Of a stretch of 64,000 nt of DNA, positions 45,969 through 56,800 are shown one piece after another. The stretch is from Neurospora tetrasperma FGSC 2508 (taxonomy: Eukaryota; Ascomycota; Sordariomycetes; Sordariales; Sordariaceae): contig NW_009799179.1 in NCBI RefSeq assembly GCF_000213175.1, positions 4,318,171 to 4,382,170 of the forward strand. Reading direction: 5' to 3'. The notes under the pieces are model-generated. The model had not been told where the DNA came from. It worked only from the letters and a program-made list of their open reading frames with translations, and did not search any database. The position numbers and the translations under genes were made by a program. The number at the start of each line of letters is the position of its first letter. The first letter of the stretch is position 1.

Positions 45969-46895
45969 TGTGATCGTGAATCAGATCCTGTCAGACTGTG
46001 CCTTGTTAGCCTTCTTGAACGCAAAGGGATCATGAAGATGTAAGACGAAGTGATTGGTGGCTGGATAGTCAGAGATCTTGGTGATTATTGAGACATCAAT
46101 GTACTTCAGAGTAGCAAATAATTTAATGCATCATCCGAGCCGCAGTGTAGGGAGCCCAATTGGGTGGTTTGAGGGGTAGACTTACCAATCGGATATTTTC
46201 TGGTGGTTGTTTCGTGAGAAATGCATCATCTCGCTCAGGAATTCTGGGCTTCAAGACCGACGCATCGTCGTCGAATTGTCTCCGTCACGTGCTGATCGCA
46301 CTAGTGACAAAAGCAGCTGCTCAAAGCATGATAACTAACAGCAGCTTTGCAAGATCCCATTGGGTCTCGACAGTAATAGTCTTCACGAAGCCATTGTGAT
46401 GTTCCACTTGGAGGCAGTGAAGCCAGGCGTTGGGAAATGACAAGTCACTGCCGGAGAACCCGAGGAAAGAGTGTGCAAGAGGAAAATTTCTGCTGGTTTT
46501 CAGGACTCAACTTTTTATCGATGAACGGGAGTGGATCCAAGCTTCTGGTGCCAAGCGCTCACCTGATTGGTCGCTGAGTGGACCTGCAATTGCATCGATG
46601 GAAGCTTCCAAGAAACCCTTGAGCTCTGGGTCGTCAGGGTTCTCGTCCTAAAGTACCAGTTGGTACAACAAGCCCTCGACTTTTTGCAGTTGCAGTAGTA
46701 GATACAAGTCGGACATACCAACGGTGTTTGAAGCAGGGAATCTCGACCTCATGTCTTCATCTATTTACATGTCTTGCAGAAGATTGCACAGTGATGCGCC
46801 CAGGTTCGGTTGGGCTCTCGCAGACAAGGCATTCGTGATAATCATTTCGCCTCAATGTTGGATATCTTACTTGGACACCACGACAGGCATGGCGT
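45969..46895. other. Intergenic between MoaD and dynactin p50 genes
   Basis: This interval contains the promoter of the MoaD gene and the 3' region of the dynactin gene. It also contains a minus-strand ORF candidate interrupted by one TAG (46507-46716), described separately. No RNA gene is recognised. Confidence 0.5.
46507..46716 (-). pseudogene. Possible small ORF interrupted by one TAG
   Basis: On the minus strand an ATG at 46716 opens a frame of 70 codons up to a TGA at 46509-46507, broken only by a TAG at 46650-46648. The part after the TAG (DENPDDPELKGFLEASID) has amphipathic, protein-like character and ordinary Neurospora codon choice. It is also preceded by CTTTAG, so it could be an exon whose acceptor is that TAG. 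I could not find an upstream exon in the right phase. I recognise no family. It may be a missed exon, a decayed gene, or chance. Confidence 0.3.
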
Positions 46896-48304
46896 TCAAT
46901 TCAGCTTCGTCATCTTTGCCTCCAACTCCTTGATCCATCCCGACATTACGTCCATGTTTTTGACCATGGCAGCGTCTCCATCCTTCATGGCTGCTTCGAC
47001 CTTTTCTAGGCCTTCCTTCCATTGTTGAATATCACCCGCCATATCGGCCTGCTTTGCTTCTAGACGTGCCAGTGTCTCAGATGCTGTAGCGGCATCGGAA
47101 TGAATCACCCTGAGAGACCTTAGACGGTCCAGTAGAGGAGGCAGTAGAGGCGTCAGGTTCTCGATCGTTGGGATGGTTCCGTAGAGGGCGTTGATCTTGG
47201 CCGTCAGCTCCGAGTCTTCGGCCGCAGTTGGATCCATCACTGGCGTTGCGCCTGTCGATGCAAGCGCCTCGTGAGCTGCCTTTGCATTCTTGCGCGCTTT
47301 CTCTAGGTTTTCGGCCTCCTGTGCCAAGGTCCGGACTCTGCGAGTAATGCTGTCCAAAGAGGACGTCGAGGCCTCTGATAAGGTCTTGACCTGATTGTGG
47401 AGAGTCTCCAAGATAGGCAGTATCGCTCTCGGTAGGCCGTTCGAGTCGAATTCGGGCATCTCTGGAGATCCAACCCCTAGGGCCTTCTCCAGAATGACGA
47501 GCCGGTGATCGAAGTCGGCTGCCTTTGCTAGCGCATGTGTTTCCTCGTAGGTTGGTGCATAGGTAACAGTGTAGCTCGCGAAGCCTTCTGTGGCTTCCAA
47601 CGGCCCCTCATCAATGCGAACAGACTTGGCTGGCGCGGCTGGAGCCGTTCTAGGCGCAAGCAGGTCATCGAGCTTTGACATCTCATCCAAGGTCCTGCTC
47701 AGGGATTCGATTTCCTCCTCGTCCTGGCCCGCTGTCTCTGCTTTGGGCTGCTCTGCCGCTGCCTTCTGCTTCTCATACTCCTCCTTGGCCTCCTCGATTT
47801 CGCGCTTTAGCCGTGCAAGCTTTCTGGCCAAGTTTTCTGCGCCATCCTCGTCACTTAGGTCGCCCAGCTCCTCAGTGCCATCCTCAAGAATCCGTTGCCG
47901 CCGACTTGCAGTCTTGTAAGACTTCCTCTTGCTGCTGAGCCGGTCTGAGAAGTCGACATCGCTGGCGTCTACCGCAGCAGGCATGAACCTCGAACGGGCC
48001 TCATCGATCCGGAGACGCGACCGGGAAATGGCGGCAGAATCATCTTCTTCCTCATCGAACTCGTTATCAGAGGGTGACCTCACAGTTGTAGGCTTAGAAG
48101 ATGGTTAGTTTTGCGCCGAACGGAACAGCTGAGAGTCAGCTCACCGGAACTGTGGAATTGTCGTCAGTTAGTTCTGGTGTCTCGTATATGTCTGGCGCGG
48201 AATCCTGGATTGCGGTGTGGTTAGCAACCAGTTCGTTTGCGAGCTTCCAGAGCAGACAGGCTTACCAGGTCCGGCAGGGCAGCATACTTTCGATTTGATG
48301 CCAT
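46896..48304 (-). CDS. Dynactin subunit 2 (p50, dynamitin)
   Basis: Three exons on the minus strand, 48304-48266, 48204-48145 and 48092-46896, give 431 residues. The N-terminus MASNRKYAALPDL / DSAPDIYETPELTDD is the conserved start of dynamitin. Its first 13 codons form exon 1 and the next 20 exon 2. Exon 3 carries the coiled-coil body: ENLARKLARLKREIEEAKEEYEKQ, a central ERK-rich region and LEKALGVGSPEMPEF. The C-terminal heptads are ITRRVRTLAQEAENLEKARK, ETLARLEAKQADMAGDI and ELEAKMTKLN. The p50 subunit links the Arp1 filament to p150-Glued in dynactin and supports dynein-driven nuclear distribution and retrograde transport. In Neurospora dynein/dynactin mutants show the ropy phenotype; I cannot assign a specific ro locus from sequence alone. 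The introns are 61 and 52 bp with GTAAGC and GTGAGC donors. Confidence 0.93.
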
Positions 48305-49041
48305 CTGGAACACTCTTTTCACACGAAATAATCACTGAAGCACTCAGGTGTTGGGCTTGCGATCTGACGAAGTTGATGCAGAGTGAGCTCGGAGTAGTAA
48401 GGTAAGTAGTTTCTGTTCAAGCGTGAAGTGGTGGTGGTAACCTTGAGGCTTCCGCCGTGCTGGAGCTAGTGTACGCAGTACAAATGTGGTGTAACGTGCT
48501 GAGGTGTAGGTACCTCTAGGTAATGCTGTGCTCGTTCTTTGTGTGGCGTTCACAACGCAGGGTACCTAGAGGTAGCATGTCAAGGGGAAAGAGCGCCCCG
48601 CGGCCCCGCATTTACCGACACGACGCGTCGGTCGTCTGAAGTGTCCTATTTATTGTGTGCGAGTTTCCACTTGGATGCGGGAACCTTGTTGGCTCTGCAG
48701 GACATCACGCTTCACGACGGCCCAAGAAATGCAGTGAGATGAACTAAGGTGCAGGAGGATTACATCTCAATATCTCCATCTTTCTGAAGGTGTGCGTTGC
48801 CCTGACCATATGGTCCTCATAAGACAACGTGTGCGGGCAGGTTATGAGTTTTAATGGTACCTGGGCTGTTTAGCATCTTCCCAAGCAATACTTAAACACT
48901 TTGGCTTCCTCGTCCTGGAACTGCAACCACAAAAACACTCGGCTTTCGCACGACTGCAGCAAGTTCCAGTCTGAGCTCCCAGGCGCGATACCGCCTCACC
49001 AGTATCCTCAAGGCCTGTTCTCTACCTGAGCTGTCAAGGAG
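48305..49041. other. Intergenic between divergent dynactin p50 and Rtc4-domain genes
   Basis: About 740 bp carrying both promoters. A perfect 12-bp inverted repeat lies at 48511-48522 and 48563-48574. Confidence 0.6.
48511..48574. repeat. Perfect 12-bp inverted repeat, possible hairpin
   Basis: TACCTCTAGGTA at 48511-48522 is the exact reverse complement of TACCTAGAGGTA at 48563-48574, with a 40-bp loop. It sits between two divergent promoters. Related TAGGTACCT words occur in other intergenic regions of this window. Confidence 0.75.
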
Positions 49042-50814
49042 ATGAGACCCAGCATGCCACAGGGCAAGCGATTCCTTGGATTAAGCAAAAATCAACGAGG
49101 AGTTCCACCGCTTTTAACCATTCCTTCAAAAATGGACGATGTTGATCCAGATGCACCTCCTCAGAGCAGCGACGACGAAGGATCTGCGGAATCCATGAGA
49201 GGCGATTTGACGAACTTATTGCACCGTGGCAGACAGGGAGAACAAAGGTCAACTTCTCCCTCCAGAGAACACGGCAGCTCTCCAGGAACCGACATCACCA
49301 CCAGCTCATCTACAAGGCCGGCGACGCGGCAACAGAAGCGGTTGTGGGATGAAATTGAGGATGATCAGACTGACCATGAAGGAAGCTCAATCGTACAGCC
49401 TCCTCCAAAAAGGGTATCTACGGAAAAGAAGACGGGTCAGCAACAGTTGGGCAGCCAGCACCAGTCTAGCATCTTCAAATCCAGGAAAGAGATATCGAAA
49501 ACATTTGGCAAAAAGAACGGCTTCCACATACCCAGAGATACGAAACAGCCAGGGTTCAAAACCCCAAGGGTACTCAAAATACCACCAGCAGCCGCCGAGA
49601 ATGGAAAGGCGGACGCTCCCAGGACGAACTTTCGAATCCCCGATGCGATATCTGGCTCCTCTCCAACCAATGTTTCCTCGGTAACGAAACTTACCAAGAC
49701 AGGCTCTGGACGACCTCGTGTACGGCCTGCAAAGTCGAGATCTGACAAGGAAAAGAGGAAAGCTGAGGAAGAAGCCAAGAAGCGACAGCCGACTATTCTA
49801 CGAATTCCAAAGGACTTTTCATCTCCCTTCGATTTGGACAAAGAGCTGGAATCAGGATTCGACGAAGCAGACATTACGCTACCTATACTGCTAAGCTCAC
49901 CCCTCAAAAATCTCGACTCCGCTCTTGAGTCAAACCGGAAGCTCGTCTGCCCGATGTGTGACGAGGATGTCGACGAGTCCTTCTTCGAAACCCTTAGAGC
50001 GAGGCAAACTAGAATGACTCTTCACCAAGAACAACAGTTCTGCCTGTCCCACAAGAGGAAATCAGCCAAGGAAGAATGGCAGAACAAGGGATATCCCGAC
50101 ATCGATTGGACTGTGCTGGACGAACGGATAAAGAAGCACCACAACTTTCTTCGCGCCATTCTCAACGGCGGTAAATCCTACTACGCCAATGCCCTCAATG
50201 ACAAGATCAAGTCGGGCCAGAACAAGACTCTACTGAAATCGGAGGGGAATCTGACTCCTGGGTACTACGGCATGCGCGGTCTACGGCTTATGTCGGAATA
50301 CTTGGTCAATGAGTTCTCTTCAGAGCTACGGAAGAGAGCGGTGCAAGATCGCCTGGTTTCGAAGCGTGGCTATATGGTATACGTACAATCCGTCTTGGTC
50401 CCAGAGTTGGCTGTGCGGCTGATCATGGAGGATATGTCTCAGGAAGGGACAGAGAAAGTGACAGAGGAACAGGCAAGGACTATCATGAAAGACAGCACAT
50501 GGGTAGGAGAGCTTTTGAACGAAGAAGATGCAGATCACGTCTTGTATGAGGACGAAGAAGACGAGGAAAGCCAAAATGATGAGATGGGCCTCAGAGACGA
50601 AGACGAGGCTCATCTCAGATACGAGTATGAAAGCAGGTTGAAAGATGAGGACGAGGAGAAGCCCAAGCGCGAGGATAGAGATGGTGAAAAAGGACAGGAT
50701 GAAGAGATCAGGTTCAATGGCAAGGATGTCATTCACATCGAGGTTGAGAAGGATGACGACGGTCATTCAACAATATCTTCAATATCCACTCTCTCGGATC
50801 TCGGCGATCTTTAA
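49042..50814 (+). CDS. rtc4: Rtc4-domain protein
   Basis: A 590-residue intron-less protein. The first 290 residues are basic, Ser/Pro/Lys-rich and disordered, with short hydrophobic IPK motifs (LRIPKDFSSPF, FRIPDAIS). From about residue 300 an Rtc4-like domain begins: CPMCDEDVD, LHQEQQFCLSHKRKSAKEEW, YPDIDWTVLDERIKKHHNFL, LTPGYYGMRGLRLMSEYL, KRGYMVYVQSVLVPELAVRLIMEDM. The last 90 residues are strongly acidic (Glu/Asp repeats such as DEDEAHLRYEYESRLKDED). Yeast Rtc4 (restriction of telomere capping) has no defined biochemical activity, and in other fungi the domain sits at the end of long disordered proteins. A nuclear role is likely but not proven. The ATG at 49042 is the first in frame; a second at 49054 is also possible. 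Confidence 0.82.
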   Translation: MRPSMPQGKRFLGLSKNQRGVPPLLTIPSKMDDVDPDAPPQSSDDEGSAESMRGDLTNLLHRGRQGEQRSTSPSREHGSSPGTDITTSSSTRPATRQQKRLWDEIEDDQTDHEGSSIVQPPPKRVSTEKKTGQQQLGSQHQSSIFKSRKEISKTFGKKNGFHIPRDTKQPGFKTPRVLKIPPAAAENGKADAPRTNFRIPDAISGSSPTNVSSVTKLTKTGSGRPRVRPAKSRSDKEKRKAEEEAKKRQPTILRIPKDFSSPFDLDKELESGFDEADITLPILLSSPLKNLDSALESNRKLVCPMCDEDVDESFFETLRARQTRMTLHQEQQFCLSHKRKSAKEEWQNKGYPDIDWTVLDERIKKHHNFLRAILNGGKSYYANALNDKIKSGQNKTLLKSEGNLTPGYYGMRGLRLMSEYLVNEFSSELRKRAVQDRLVSKRGYMVYVQSVLVPELAVRLIMEDMSQEGTEKVTEEQARTIMKDSTWVGELLNEEDADHVLYEDEEDEESQNDEMGLRDEDEAHLRYEYESRLKDEDEEKPKREDRDGEKGQDEEIRFNGKDVIHIEVEKDDDGHSTISSISTLSDLGDL

Positions 50815-53808
50815 TCAATTTACACGCCCATTTCCCCGAAAGCACGCGTAAGAACTATATCTTAAGAGTTCACAAAGTCGTCAACCTGAAGGATTTAGTT
50901 AGTCGTCGGGAGCACTGTCGATGGGGCTCAAGCGTGCCAATATTCACATGGCATGTACTGGGAGGAGCAAATAGAACAACCTGTGAGCTGGGCAAGCTTC
51001 TCTCGTTTCTTATATCCTTGATCGTGCAACATCTTGGGCGTTTCTCCTCGTCTTGGGCGCACGTCAATGTACTTCTCCCAAAGCCCCCTTTTCCTTCACA
51101 AAACATTCTTGGTTTGTTCCGGGTTGCCATGTAAGTTGGTGGTTGGAAAGGATTTAGAAGAAACCACCTCTGTTTGTAGAGGTTTCCATTTGTTTCAGGA
51201 TAGAAACGTGCGAAGTCACATATCAGATTCACTGCTCCGCAATTGCGGCACTACCAGTTATGAAACTAGAGGGAGCTACAACTCTTCAAAACATGCCCTG
51301 TGAACGTTAGCTGTCGCGAATATTCAGCCCCATGCCAACTCCAGGTGGTCCGGCTTTGTTTCTTCCAAGCTCGGTAGCTGTTCCGAGTCATTGCCAACTT
51401 GTTTTACGCCGAGTTGTATTGGCGGGCATACATCGATATGAGCTGCTCTTTGTCCAAGCGGCACCCAACTGGACATCCATGTCATCTCTCCAGCTTCATA
51501 CTTACCCCTACCCCTCACAGCTGTCTTCCTCTAGAAGGAACAAAAAAGCGAGGGACTAGCGGGCTACCCTCTGCTCAAGTAGACCCATTCCGACGAACGA
51601 GGCTCTCTGTGGCGGGACCCAGGGAGGGAACCCATTTATCGGGTTTTATCCTTAGACCGAATCACGGGATGCCAACTCGAGCGAAAACTGAAGCTCCTCC
51701 TCTCTTTGTAGAAGCGTGTGTATAGATGTCCGTGAACGAGGCGTAAAGCTCTAGATCGGCTCTGTTTCTTGGCTTCATGTAAGCAACCTTCTAGTTTGTT
51801 GATGAGATGAATGACATGGAAACTCGACGAAAAGATAGGATGGGGGCAGATTGTGGAATTGGAGATGCAGTCCCGCTAGGTACCCAACGACGAAAAGCCT
51901 ACCTAGCTATGATATTGGACTTTTAGCGTGCTTTATCCCTCGCCGGGGCAAGCTCTGTTGGTTACAGGTGTAGGTTAGGTGAGTGGAAAATAGAGGTTAA
52001 CGACACCCCGTCACCACACGTGTTCGGGTAGCTAGTAGCCCGGTATTTTGAACCGCGGGCTAATGTTAAGGCAAGGTCTCTTATTTTACGGGGTAGAGAC
52101 ACTGCACCAAGCGACGGCGAACGCTCGCACCTCCCACGTTAATGGGGTCCGGGGACCGACCATAAGGTACCTCTACACAGTACGTACCGTGCCTGGCTGG
52201 CGTCCAATTCTCATATCCAGGCCCTCGACACATTGCATGGTTCCTTGCAGCTGTTGAGATGTTAGGTTGTGTTTACAGATGCAGTTCAGAAAATAGGCGC
52301 TTTCAGTCGTTCATACTGCGACATTCACCGATTTTACATGGTAGACTACTTGGGGGGTTCTGGGCGCCAAGTAAGACACCTCAAAACAGAAACATCGTGA
52401 GCTTCACAAAATACCGACAGGGTTGCGGAGCCTGAGGGAGCGGGCATACCCCCACGCGGAGCGAATTGATGCTGGCTGCGGCCACCCCTGCAAATCTGCC
52501 GTTCCGAATCGATGTACCCTACCTCTACGTACGGCTCACCGATGTGCGCACCATCCGTCGGGTGCCCTGACATTGACACCAGACACCGACTTGACATGGG
52601 TACCTGTAATTTCGGGGTGCTTTGGCGCACAGGAACCTCTCTGATGCACACACTGTGGCCACGGATGGGAAGCCCAAAAAGTTCTTATGTTTTGTCACCG
52701 AGATAATTCGGGCGGTCCCGCTCGTGCGCTGAGATGGCAGATGGGACTGTAGGTAATACAGGCCCGAACCGGCAGCAGGTTATGCCGTGCCTCATGTGTC
52801 TGCTTTCGGTCGCTGATGTATGTACAGATGTCGGCTTCAGGTGATACCTCATCATAACAATTGAACGCTTCTTTGAAGAGGCCCTGACAGTCAGGTTGCA
52901 TGGACTCCAGCCGAGCCTCAACTCGCAGTCCTGAAAGGCTTGGGGTCCTGGAACCCAACTTGAAGTTGCAGTGGCCGACAACCAGAGGGACAGTGTAAAC
53001 TATCCTGATGCTCACACTTGCTCGTCAGCCCCCGTTTCCTTCTCATGTCTGGAATGGGCAATATCACCGCCCGGGGACCTTTCGGATTCAGCCCGGCTTG
53101 TTTATCTTGGGCAGCTCACAGCCGGACACAGGCTCGGACTGTCACACAGCTGTAGAGGTACTCTAGCGACTCGGTCAAGAAACCCGAGTGCTCTGGCTCT
53201 TTTTGAGGCCCTGTCCAGATTTTGCTATGGGGCCAATCGCTGCCACAGTACACTACTGTCGGAGAGCCCCAAATGCCGACCACTAGGGTACCTAGAGATA
53301 GTGATGAGGACTGGACACATAATTGTCGACATAATTGTCGAGTTTCTGATGGTGGACCATCTTTGGCGCACATCTCACCCACCACCCTGGTCCGCCGTCC
53401 ACCCACCCATGTTGGTACCCGGACGCCAGTGACCTACCGCCCTACCTCCACGCCCACTCACTTGCTGGTGAACATCGACATCTGATCCATTTCCGATTCG
53501 CTGCAAATACCCAACTGTGACGATTAGAATCACTTTGCCGGCCCAGCAAAGAGGGCAAACGCGGACCTGGACTAGCCACCCACGAGATAGCAGCTGAACA
53601 CCTCAACAACACACCAGCACATCGCCAGCAACGTCTTGGGTTGTCGGAATTCAACGTCCCCATTCTTCGTCACCACAAGACACGCCCGCCATCTTAGCAT
53701 CGGACAAGGCCATGACCTGAAAACACTGGCCATCCCCATCCTCACGTGGAATGGCTGTGGTCTCCTAGTAGTTGGCATCTTTGTTCCGCTCGCCTCCCGC
53801 CGGTGACA
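50815..53808. other. Large gene-free region upstream of cr-1
   Basis: Almost 3 kb with no recognisable gene. Small frames on both strands (for example 52971-53432) have no domain. Base composition is normal and there is no RIP signature. Several TAGGTACC-like words are scattered here (for example about 51878 and 53286). The stretch should contain the 3' UTR of the Rtc4-domain gene and an unusually long promoter or leader for cr-1. Confidence 0.6.
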
Positions 53809-56800
53809 ATGACGAGAAATGACGGCGGCTCCCGCTACAGCTCCATCGACAGCGCACAATCCAGCATCACGGCGAAGCCATTTCCCTTGACGCCGACCAG
53901 CAGCCTGGGCAGCTCGATGACACGGCCGCTGTCCCCGTCGCTGCAAGCGGGCAGCAGTAGCAGCAATGGCGGCCACAATGTATCTCGGTCCGCCTCACAG
54001 GGTTCGCGCAGGCCCGCGCCGACGCGTTTGAAGACGGATGACGGCACCCAATTTGCGAGGTGAGTTGAAGCGAGCGACGCAGTCTGTTAGTTGTTTCCTG
54101 GGGGCTTCGTGGTCCTCGAGCGATTCTGTGATACGGATACCTACCCAGTCTTGCTTGCACAGTCCTGTCCTGTCACCGCAACTATCCGGAAACCCCGTTC
54201 TTCAATGCCGTCCCTTCTGTTACATGTCAAGCCTGTTCTTGCCCTATTTTCCTGCAGTTCAAACTAACGGGTGCATGCGTCGGCCGCCCATCTACAGCAG
54301 GTCATCGAGAGATTTCGAGTCGTCGCAGTCCCAGTCGCAGTCGCCGCATACGCAGACGCGGTCGCACTCACTGTCACAGGCCACGCTTCAATCATGTTCG
54401 CAGCCGCAGTTGTCATTGAATTCCCAGCAGTCTCAATCCCCTTCTCAGTACCACTCGCAGCAGACGCCGACACAGCAACAACCACAGCAACAAGTATCGC
54501 CCACGGGGGGCTCGCGCCTGACCCAGTCGCCCACTACACCGTCCAATGCGTCTATCCGCGAACACAGAATGAGCGAGCTGGGGGGATATCGTCGTGAAAT
54601 GGCGGCAATGTTGGACACCACAGGCGGCGCATTGAGCCGAACGTCATCGCACAGTCAGCAGCAGCCGCAGCAGCCGCAGCAACAACAACAACAGCAGCAG
54701 CAGCAGCAGGGTCACGCTGCAGGATCAGTTTCGGGTACCTTCAGCAATCTCGGCCAGTACGCACCGTATCTGGGGGGAAACAACGGCGGCGGGATGTCCA
54801 TGGGCAGCTTCCTCAATGACTCTACGGATAATCTGTCGGTAATATCGCAGCTATCGCCGGGCATCCGGCCGATGACGGCACGGCCTTCGCAGGCGTCGGC
54901 AGGCAGCATGGAGTTTCCGGATTCGGCATACTACGACGATGAGCGGCGGCCGTCGATTGCTTCGATCACGACGACGGCGAGCAGCCAAGGGTCGCGGACT
55001 TCCAAGACCCGGGGCGGGCTACAGAAGCTCCAGCAGTTTTTTGGCGATCGGGACGATTGGCCTGGCCGAGATTCGTCGGAAATTAGCCTGCCCCAGCCGA
55101 GTCACTCGGGCCCCATGTCCACAGGGAAGGAACACCGATCACACTCTTACAGCCTACCAGGCAGCGGTCGCTCGCACCGGGACCGCAACTACTCCAATGC
55201 CACCGATCACCATCCCTCCACCTTTGGCTCCGTCTCGACTGTCGGCGGGCGAGATAGGGATGCCTCGCCCGTGCCCTCGAGGCCGCGAACCCCAGTGCCT
55301 GCGCCCGAAGTTGTGCCGTTTCTGTACCAGGAAGCCGACGTACGTATAGCCTCGTTCTCTGTTTCTCTCTTTCTCTATTTTTGTTGTCTTTTGGAATTTA
55401 CTGTTTTCGATCTTCCCTTCCCCCTCTTCGCTCTCCCCCTCCCCCCCCTCTTCCCTCCCCTCTCTCGTAATGTGTTGTGGTGGTAGCTTGGTAAGAGATA
55501 CAGGAGCAGTAGTATCCCTAAAGGTACCCTACGCTACCTATACCTACTAGCTACTACCCTCGCTTGACCCCATTTCCACACCTCGCCAAATCTTATCTCT
55601 GGCCTTCTCTTTCCTATCTCCACCCCGAGCTATCCCGTTTGGGAATCGCGAATTGGATGAGTAGCAGTGGGATCAACATTGGCAATGGCCGCCGGCCGTC
55701 TCATTCTTTGCTCCAAACGCAACCCTCGTTTGACGCTTCCTGCAACATGTCGGCGGTGAGATGATCCCTCCTGCCATCTTCCGTCTTCAAGTTCACAACA
55801 ACCACATTAACAATAAGCCCAAGGCAATGGCTGCGGAATCTTTTACACAACAATGACAACGACAGCCTGCCAGTGAGGTGTCGTTGTTGCCCTGCTCCAA
55901 TCCCGAGAAATCCGCTCTTTCCTGCTATTCTCCAGTCTGGACTCCTCCTGCCTGCCGTGCCTACCAATCCGTACAATAAAAATTACACGAGTAATCTCTT
56001 TCGCCGTAACTGACCATTGCACAAATCACAGGACATCGCTCGCTATGGCGAAGCACCCGTTCGAACAAGTCTCACTGGCCCCGATCGCGATCGTTACATC
56101 GACAGCTCCCAGAACCCACCAAAGACCTCGTCTTCCGCCCGGTCAGGTCACTCCATCGTGCACCTACCGGGTCATCATAAACACAACAAGAGTAACGAGG
56201 ATCCAAGGGCCTTGAAGCCATCGCTTAGCAGGGAGGATTCGGCAGCCAGTTTCGCTAGGGATTTCCGCAACGGTTCCAGCTCTATGATGGGCACCCGATC
56301 TCGCGCACAGAGTCCAGCGCCCAGTTGGACAGGGACGTCGCGGGGACTCAAAGCCAACAGTATTTCCGACGGAACATCATCTCCAGCTCCATCGCACAAA
56401 AAGGGCATCTTGGGTCGCTTCCGCCGGCACAACAAAGACAAGGAAGATGGCTCCAGCCTTCGGAGTGGCTCGAACCACACTCTAGTACACCGCCCGTCGA
56501 GACAGGACCTTACCCGCGCCGCCGAGTCCACCTACCCAGCATCCGTCTACGTATTGGACCCTAGCGAGCAACGAGAGGTCCCTGTCCGCCCTGGCTATGT
56601 GCGCCAGACGACGGCGCCGGGGTTCACCACGAAACTCTTCACCTCCAAGAAATCGAGCTCGGCCAAACAGCCCCAAGATGACATGGACGAGGACATTGGG
56701 CCCACTGACATGCACATGGGAGGTGGAACCGTCTATCATCTCGATACGAACCTTAATGATATGGAGGGAATTTTGACCAAGCCTCAACCCATGACCCCCC

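Noticed and set aside
52971-53432. 153-codon plus-strand ORF upstream of cr-1
   Set aside because: No motif and no plausible splice partners; several equally long frames overlap it on both strands.
53746-53808. Upstream in-frame ATG of cr-1 adding 21 residues
   Set aside because: The 2300-residue total from 53809 fits the known length of CR-1. The extension has no conserved character that I can see.
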